Assembly: GCF_031180885.1 (NCBI RefSeq) | Contig: NZ_JAPSLK010000066.1 | Location: 1-36,143, forward strand | Direction of reading: 5' to 3' | DNA length: 36,143 bases | From: Saccharothrix sp. | GTDB lineage: Bacteria; Actinomycetota; Actinomycetes; Mycobacteriales; Pseudonocardiaceae | In this document: positions 31,966 to 36,143 of the stretch, one piece after another | Position numbering within the stretch: position 1 is the first letter of the stretch | Layout: the number at the start of each line of letters is the position of its first letter | Position numbers and translations under genes: made by a program | Notes under the pieces: model-generated | Databases searched by the model: none | Seen by the model: only the letters and a program-made list of their open reading frames with translations | What the model was told of the DNA's origin: nothing

Positions 31966-32101
31966 TCGGTGGCGTTCCTCGCGGTGGCGAGGCGCGTCCG
32001 CCGGGCAGGGCCGATGTGGGGTTGGTCCAGCGCGGTTTGCTGGACCAACCCCAGCGGTCCTGTACGGTGCGCGCACTCGTCACCGCGGGGAACACCGCCG
32101 A
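31966..32101. repeat. Composite inverted-repeat element (member D)
   Basis: A 136-bp element related to that at 26034. The outer 21-bp inverted repeat (31966-31986 with 32081-32101) has three mismatches. The central hairpin has a 15-bp perfect stem (32017-32031 with 32039-32053), extended imperfectly outward, around the loop GCGGTTT. Flanks shared with member C include GGCGTTCCTCGCGGTGGCGA and GTGCGCGCAC. Hairpin arms differ from member C but stay complementary. Confidence 0.85.
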
Positions 32102-32133
32102 TTCCCGCCTCTTCTACGTTTCAGACTTCTCGT

Positions 32134-33039
32134 TCAGAGCTCCTGGCGGTCGGTGACCGGGAGCGAGTCGAGTTCGACATCGGCGTGGGTGGTGGCCAGC
32201 CGGGCGTGTCCGTCGCGCAGCAGCTCGTGCACGCCTGCCGAGAGCGCCGAGGTGATGGGCCCGGGCACGCCGTACACCCGACGGCCCACTGAGGCGGCGG
32301 TCCGGGTGATGTTGAGCGCGCCGCTGCGCCGGCCGGCCTCGACGATCACCGTCGCCCCGCTCAGCGCCGCCAGCAGGCGGTTGCGCGCGGCGAACCGGAA
32401 CCCGGCCGGAACGACGCCGACCGGGTACTCGCTGACCAGCAGCCCGCCCTGCTTCACCACGTTCTCCAACAGCGCCGCGTGCCCGGCCGGGTAGGCACGG
32501 TCCACGCTGCACGCCAGTACGACCACCGTGGGCTCGTCGGCGGTGAGCGCGCCGCGGTGAGCGGCACCTTCGATGCCGTACGACCCTCCGCCCACCACCG
32601 TCACGCCGGTCTCGGCGAACGCGAAGGCGAACTCCGCGGCGATGTGGTTCCCGTAGCCGGTGGCCGCGCGGGTGCCGGTGATGGTCACCGCCGCGCGCGT
32701 CAACGCCGCGAGAGACGCGTCGCCGCGGACGAACAGCCCCAACGGCACTGTCAGCCCGGCGGCCTCCAGCGCGGCGAAGCGTTCACGGGGCCACTCGGTG
32801 TCCTCCGGGGTGAGCAGCCGGATCTGGTCTTGGTCCACGGCGTTCAGATCGGGTCGGATGTCGGTGGCGGGGTGGTGGATTTCGGCGGCCACCGCGGCCG
32901 GGGCGGTGCCGGCCCGGATCGAGGCCGCGGCCTCGACTACACCCACCGTGGCGACGAAGTCATGCATCGCCGGTGCCGGTGGTTCGGCGGCGCGCATGAG
33001 GTACAGCAGAGCATGCAGACTGGTTGTGTCCAACGACAT
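32134..33039 (-). CDS. DprA-like SLOG protein
   Basis: 301 residues from ATG 33039, with AAGGAA 8 nt upstream. The Rossmann domain (about 75-285) carries DprA hallmarks: ITGTRAATGYGNHIAAEFA (120-137), VVGGGSYGIEGAAHRGAL (148-165; usual form SGGAxGIDxxAHxxAL), ARNRLLAALSGATVIVEA (218-235), SGALNITRTA and GRRVYGVPGP. The N-terminus is short and helical and there is no C-terminal winged helix. DprA loads RecA on ssDNA in transformation; copies on mobile elements, away from competence genes, have been linked to conjugation or defence. It shares the SLOG superfamily with the NADAR fusion at 24879. The Crp/Fnr copy 2 gene lies directly upstream. Confidence 0.9.
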   Translation of the reverse strand: MSLDTTSLHALLYLMRAAEPPAPAMHDFVATVGVVEAAASIRAGTAPAAVAAEIHHPATDIRPDLNAVDQDQIRLLTPEDTEWPRERFAALEAAGLTVPLGLFVRGDASLAALTRAAVTITGTRAATGYGNHIAAEFAFAFAETGVTVVGGGSYGIEGAAHRGALTADEPTVVVLACSVDRAYPAGHAALLENVVKQGGLLVSEYPVGVVPAGFRFAARNRLLAALSGATVIVEAGRRSGALNITRTAASVGRRVYGVPGPITSALSAGVHELLRDGHARLATTHADVELDSLPVTDRQEL

Positions 33040-33145
33040 GATCCATTCCTTGTTGACGAACACGGACTGCGGCTGATCCCCGGCTCTGGCCGGTGGCGCC
33101 GTGGGCGGTGGTGGCCGCCGGTGACCATCCGGGGGCGACAGCAGA

Positions 33146-33187
33146 ACGGCCCGGCTCCGGTTCGCAGCGGAACCAGAGCCGGGCCGT
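33146..33187 (-). terminator. Strong terminator after Crp/Fnr copy 2
   Basis: An 18-bp stem with one mismatch (33146-33163 with 33170-33187) around a short GCAGC-type loop, 22 bp past the stop at 33210. It separates the regulator from the dprA-like gene. Confidence 0.75.
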
Positions 33188-33209
33188 GGTGTGGGAGCGA
33201 GTGGTTCCG

Positions 33210-33881
33210 CTAGCGGGCCTGGTTCGCCAGCGCGTCCGGGTCGAGGATCAACACACTCCTCTGCCCGCGTTGCAGCCACCCGCGCCGTTCGAACTTGAGC
33301 AGCGTCTCGTTGACGGTCTTGCGGGCCGCGCCGATCAGCTGCGCGATCTCTCGCTGCGTCAAGCCGTGGGCGACCACGAGCACCCCGTCCTCCTGGCGCC
33401 CGAACTGCTCGGCGAGGTCCAGGAGCACCCTTGCGACCCGCCCGTACACCGTGTCGGTGATCAGCTCGGCCAGCGCCGAGTTGGTGCTGCGGACCCGGCG
33501 GGCGAGCAGTCGCAGGAGGTGGTCGGCGATCTCGGGCCGGTCGGTGAGCCACCGACTCAACCCTTGATGGTCCATGCTCACGGCGCGCGTCTGGGTCAAC
33601 GCCGTTGCCGTGCACGTGCGGGGTCCGGAGTCGAAGATCGACAGCTCGCCGAACATGTCGCCCGGACCGGCGAGTCCCAGCAGGTGCGGCCGACCGGCGG
33701 CCGACGTGCGACCGACCTTCACCGTCCCCTCCTGCAGGACGTAAAGCCGGTCACCCGGATCGCCTTCCGTGAAGATCACGTAGCCGCGCGGGAAGTGGGA
33801 GATCGCACCGGCCATCTCGAGGACTGAACGGATCGGGTGCTCGATGGGGAGGTGGGCGAAGGGGCGGATAGTGGACAACAT
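33210..33881 (-). CDS. Crp/Fnr-family transcription regulator, copy 2
   Basis: 223 residues from ATG 33881, with GGAG 4 nt upstream. The beta-roll domain contains FPRGYVIFTEGDPGDRLYVL and the phosphate-binding cassette FGELSIFDSGPRTCT; the winged HTH has LTQREIAQLIGAARKTVNET. It is paralogous to the 20258 gene throughout (compare ending ILDPDALANQAR with ILDPERLAHRAR). The frame is open 33 codons further upstream, but that stretch overlaps a hairpin and is not conserved in copy 1. It is placed to control the dprA-like gene. Confidence 0.92.
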   Translation of the reverse strand: MLSTIRPFAHLPIEHPIRSVLEMAGAISHFPRGYVIFTEGDPGDRLYVLQEGTVKVGRTSAAGRPHLLGLAGPGDMFGELSIFDSGPRTCTATALTQTRAVSMDHQGLSRWLTDRPEIADHLLRLLARRVRSTNSALAELITDTVYGRVARVLLDLAEQFGRQEDGVLVVAHGLTQREIAQLIGAARKTVNETLLKFERRGWLQRGQRSVLILDPDALANQAR

Positions 33882-33910
33882 GCAACTCCAAGTGTTCGGG
33901 CGCGGGTGCC

Positions 33911-33946
33911 AGGACCTCACCGCCGACGGGTCGAGGGTGAGGTCCT
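33911..33946 (-). terminator. Hairpin in the leader of Crp/Fnr copy 2
   Basis: An 11-bp perfect stem (AGGACCTCACC with its complement) around a 14-nt loop, 30-65 bp before the regulator ATG. It could be the terminator of the gene at 34146, 200 bp upstream, or a leader element. Confidence 0.45.
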
Positions 33947-34145
33947 CGCGGAGTTGGGCGTAGGGGAAGCGGGGACGCACCCGCCAGAGCGCGGTGTGCT
34001 TGCGCTCTCCGGGCCGCTGCGGTGGTTCAGCCGGCGCCGACAGGCGCGTGTGGAACGTCCATGGCTGCCCGGCTGGCCGTGCGTGGCCGCACCGGCGGCC
34101 GATGCGCCCCCCGCACTGCGGGAGGTGGCGGCGTGTCGGTGTGGG

Positions 34146-34652
34146 TCAGGTACTGGCCCAGCCGAAGAACAGCCAGCCGGTCACCTCGGGAGAGCCGATG
34201 GTGCAGACGGTGGCGGTGGTGGGTTCGTCGATGACGATGCGTCCGCTCGCTCGGGTTTGGTGGCCCCTGAGATAGACGGTGGTGACGGTCTCGCCGTCAC
34301 CAAGACAGCCGTCGGCCGCGGCGAGCCCGGCCGACCGCTCGTCCGGGTACCCGCCCATTCGAGGAGGTACCGGCAGCTCGCGCAGTGTGCGGAAGCCGCC
34401 GCTCACGGCGATGGCACCCGCGGGTCCGCGCTTGTCCTGGATCCGGTCGTCGTTGTGGCTCAGCCGGTTCGCCAGCTCCCTGGCGTCGTCCTCGGACATC
34501 GGCTCGCCGATGACGACGAACGCGGTCTTCTCGGCGATCGTGCCGGTGTAGCCGCCGTGACCGTAATCGTGCTGGGCCTGCTCGACAGCCGCGCGGAAGG
34601 CGACGTCGGCGTCGGTGCCCTCGGCGTAGGTGATGAAGGGCTCTGCACCCAT
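34146..34652 (-). CDS. Unknown protein, 168 residues
   Basis: From ATG 34652 (MGAEPFITYAEG), with AGGAG 8 nt upstream. Globular alpha/beta, with AFRAAVEQAQHDYGHGGYTG near the N-terminus and a later VTTVYLRGHQTRASGRIV segment. Similar proteins are, as far as I recall, scattered on actinomycete plasmids and ICEs with no assigned role. No membrane segment. The hairpin at 34769 lies upstream. Confidence 0.7.
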   Translation of the reverse strand: MGAEPFITYAEGTDADVAFRAAVEQAQHDYGHGGYTGTIAEKTAFVVIGEPMSEDDARELANRLSHNDDRIQDKRGPAGAIAVSGGFRTLRELPVPPRMGGYPDERSAGLAAADGCLGDGETVTTVYLRGHQTRASGRIVIDEPTTATVCTIGSPEVTGWLFFGWAST

Positions 34653-34768
34653 CGCGGGTACTCCTCGGTTTGCTGGACCGAGCGGCTGAACCGACCGCCT
34701 GTTCGAAGACGTCCCAGGCTGGTCGGACTGTGCCGCTGCCCCGCGGTCCGGCGGGGCGCGCTCGGGTC

Positions 34769-34840
34769 GCGCTTGGGGTGGTCGGGTGTCAAGTCCGCGG
34801 ATGTTCTTGCGCGGACTTGACACCCGACCACCCCAAGCGC
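34769..34840. repeat. 31-bp perfect palindrome with a 10-nt loop
   Basis: 34769-34799 pair without mismatch with 34810-34840; the loop is GATGTTCTTG. The pairing extends imperfectly outward to about 34750 and 34860 (CCGGCGGGG against CCCCCGCCGG). The loop differs from the GCGGTTT family. Such a structure would be extruded readily or would block a polymerase. The rest of 34653-35049 shows nothing else. Confidence 0.85.
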
Positions 34841-35049
34841 AGCCTGCGCGCCGCCCCCGCCGGGTCGCGGGAAGCGGAACTGCGGCGACACGAGAGCGTG
34901 CGCCTTGCGATCACATGTTCCAATTCCGGTGCACGGTCGGAGGAGAGTTCGTTCACGGGCTCACCGTTCGCGTCGATCCTCGGGATCGGTCATGACCGAG
35001 TGCTCCGTTGCCGGTGAGCAGATCGCGCCACTGTCGGGAGGTCAACGAT

Positions 35050-35475
35050 ATGAGCCAGTTCGTTTACCCCGTGTCCATCAATGGTGTGGTTGTGCCTGAC
35101 GACCGGGTGTTGCTGGTGAAGAACGAGCGCGAGGAGTCGGAGCTGCCGGGGCCGGATCTCACCCGGCGAGACGCCCGAGGAGTGCGTGGCGCGGGGATCG
35201 CCGAGGAGACACAGTGGCAGGTGACCACCGGTCCGATCCTCGACACGTGGATGTACCACATCACTGTGGCGGACAAGAACGTGTTCATCGTGACCTACGG
35301 CTGCTACTCAGACGGCGTCGGCGAACCCGTACTTTCCCACGACAGCAAGGAGATCGGGCTGTCCACCGAGTCCGAGATGAACGGCTTGACCCTGCCCGGC
35401 GGGTACAAGCGCTCCATCGCGACGACCTGGTTCGCGCGCCTGCGCGAGACCGACAGGAGCCGATCCGGCAGCTGA
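35050..35475 (+). CDS. NUDIX hydrolase with a scrambled NUDIX box
   Basis: 141 residues from ATG 35050. The body is a NUDIX protein: FVYPVSINGVVV, VLLVKNEREE, AEETQWQVTTGPILDTWMYH, then VFIVTYGCYSDG and EIGLSTESEM. Between 35148 and 35193 the in-frame product reads PGPDLTRRDARGVRGAG where the box should be. In the +1 frame the same bases read GRISPGETPEECVAR, the first two thirds of a perfect NUDIX box (GX5EX7REUXEEXGU). Two losses (2 bases near 35148 and 1 near 35193) thus cancel and keep the frame open. As written the enzyme lacks its metal-binding RExxEE start and should be inactive. Sequencing error close to the contig end is a good alternative. Confidence 0.8.
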   Translation: MSQFVYPVSINGVVVPDDRVLLVKNEREESELPGPDLTRRDARGVRGAGIAEETQWQVTTGPILDTWMYHITVADKNVFIVTYGCYSDGVGEPVLSHDSKEIGLSTESEMNGLTLPGGYKRSIATTWFARLRETDRSRSGS

Positions 35476-35478
35476 CCG

Positions 35479-36042
35479 TGCCGAGTGGACGATGCGAGGT
35501 GTGCAGTGTCGAGCCGGGCAGGCTCGCGATCGAGCCGATCTGCCCGACGGGCCACGCGACCGCGCATCACGAGCCGCCGGCCATGCCGGTTCGCCCGCCG
35601 ACACCAGCGGTCTGGTTGTGTTCGGCCCCGAACCATGATCCGACCTGTCACCGGTGTTGCCCAACCTGCGCCTTCCCTGTCGGAAGCACCTATTGCATGT
35701 CCACACTCGCTGTGGCGCCATTGGTCGCGAGGTGCTCATGCCCGCCGATGCGCCATCCGCACAAGCCAGTCACGTCGATGAAGCCGAGAGGTGAGCATCG
35801 TCGAGTAGGTCGCCCAGACAGCGGCGTTGCCTCGGTGCGGTGACGGGAGCGTAGCCGCTTCGCGCGCAATTGCCCGGCAATACACACGGCGAGCTGCTGT
35901 GGGCAGGGCTCGATCGGGACAGCCATCCAGGCGGCAGGGAGTGCTGTGTCCACCGGTGTAGCGGCCGCTGCACGTGCGGTCGACGGCGTGAATGCTGTAC
36001 GGCTGACGGGGTATCACCGACCTCCTGGTGTGCGCAAATCCA
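35479..36042. other. Region without a convincing gene
   Basis: About 560 bp. One plus-strand frame is Cys-rich (GRCEVCSVEPGR, CHRCCPTCAF) and could code for part of a zinc-binding protein; no start or ribosome-binding site supports it and minus-strand frames compete. I make no gene call. Base quality probably falls towards the end. Confidence 0.4.
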
Positions 36043-36143
36043 GGGCCGCGGGGGGGGGGGGGGGGGCCGCCCCGGGCGGCGGGGGGGGGGGGCCCGGCGC
36101 CCCCCCGGCCCCCCCCGCGGGGGGCGGGGGGGGGGGGGGGGGC
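36043..36143. other. G/C homopolymer end, likely assembly artefact
   Basis: The last ~100 bases consist almost only of long G runs with some C runs, including 14 or more consecutive G. This is not like coding DNA or a known telomere and looks like low-quality read ends at a contig boundary. Confidence 0.75.

Noticed and set aside
14711..34840. CRISPR array formed by the repeated hairpins
   Set aside because: The copies are kilobases apart, differ in stem sequence, have no regular spacers, and no cas gene is present.
1..36143. tRNA genes or tRNA-derived attachment sites
   Set aside because: I saw no T-arm-like GGTTCRANYCC with matching acceptor arms on either strand, so no att site or tRNA can be supported.

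Overview
The window is high-GC DNA with GTG and TTG starts and strong GGAGG ribosome-binding sites. Its gene content (MobF-type TraA relaxase-helicase, DUF4192 proteins, GlxR-like Crp/Fnr regulators, an XRE regulator with a zinc ribbon and TPR-like tail, a small prim-pol) points to a filamentous actinomycete, most likely of the Pseudonocardiales (Saccharothrix, Lentzea, Actinosynnema or Amycolatopsis type). The last ~100 bases are G/C homopolymer and look like a contig end. Taxonomy and the reading of the contig end are inference.

Layout. (1) 1-6400: a small orphan gene, an OLD-family ATPase/TOPRIM nuclease, a complete IS630-type element (2081-3685, 30-bp inverted repeats, TA target duplication) carrying a passenger gene, a frameshifted unknown gene, and a decayed IS3-type element (5055-6397). 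(2) 6566-15750: the conjugation block, with a 1614-residue TraA relaxase-helicase whose C-terminal region is internally duplicated, a Cys-rich protein, an unknown 430-residue protein, and a small coiled-coil protein with an HTH-like segment. The small protein gene and traA share a 16-bp upstream motif. (3) 15800-24770: a long minus-strand run with a membrane protein, a Cys-rich protein, SSB, two tandem DUF4192 paralogues, a Crp/Fnr regulator, a small prim-pol, a small membrane protein and three accessory genes. Several hairpins lie between these genes. This looks like the replication and regulation module of a mobile element. (4) 24879-28517: a NADAR-SLOG fusion, then a tight five-gene operon with a membrane-anchored NucA/NucB-type nuclease, an overlapping DUF6461 protein, a serine-recombinase fold lacking its active-site residues, and two small membrane proteins. 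A divergent XRE regulator follows (28803-30443). (5) 30445-36143: an alpha/beta hydrolase, an unknown small gene, a DprA-like SLOG protein, a second Crp/Fnr paralogue, an unknown protein, a NUDIX gene with a scrambled NUDIX box, and a low-quality end.

How the parts fit. TraA, SSB, prim-pol and the paired regulators fit a conjugative or mobilisable element (plasmid or ICE). No integrase, ParA/B, coupling protein or T4SS ATPase is visible here. OLD nuclease, NADAR-SLOG, DprA-like SLOG and the nuclease operon give an accessory set that may act in phage or plasmid conflict; that role is inference.

The most unusual feature is a family of long hairpins between genes at 14711, 23265, 26034 and 31966. 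Three share the 7-nt loop GCGGTTT, closed by AGC/GCT, while the stem sequences differ and stay paired. Two members (26034 and 31966) are ~135-bp elements with an outer inverted repeat. A separate perfect 31-bp palindrome lies at 34769-34840.

Caution: four coding regions carry single- or double-base indels in or near G/C runs (about 4305, 5670, 24290, and 35150 with 35193). Some or all of these may be sequencing errors.
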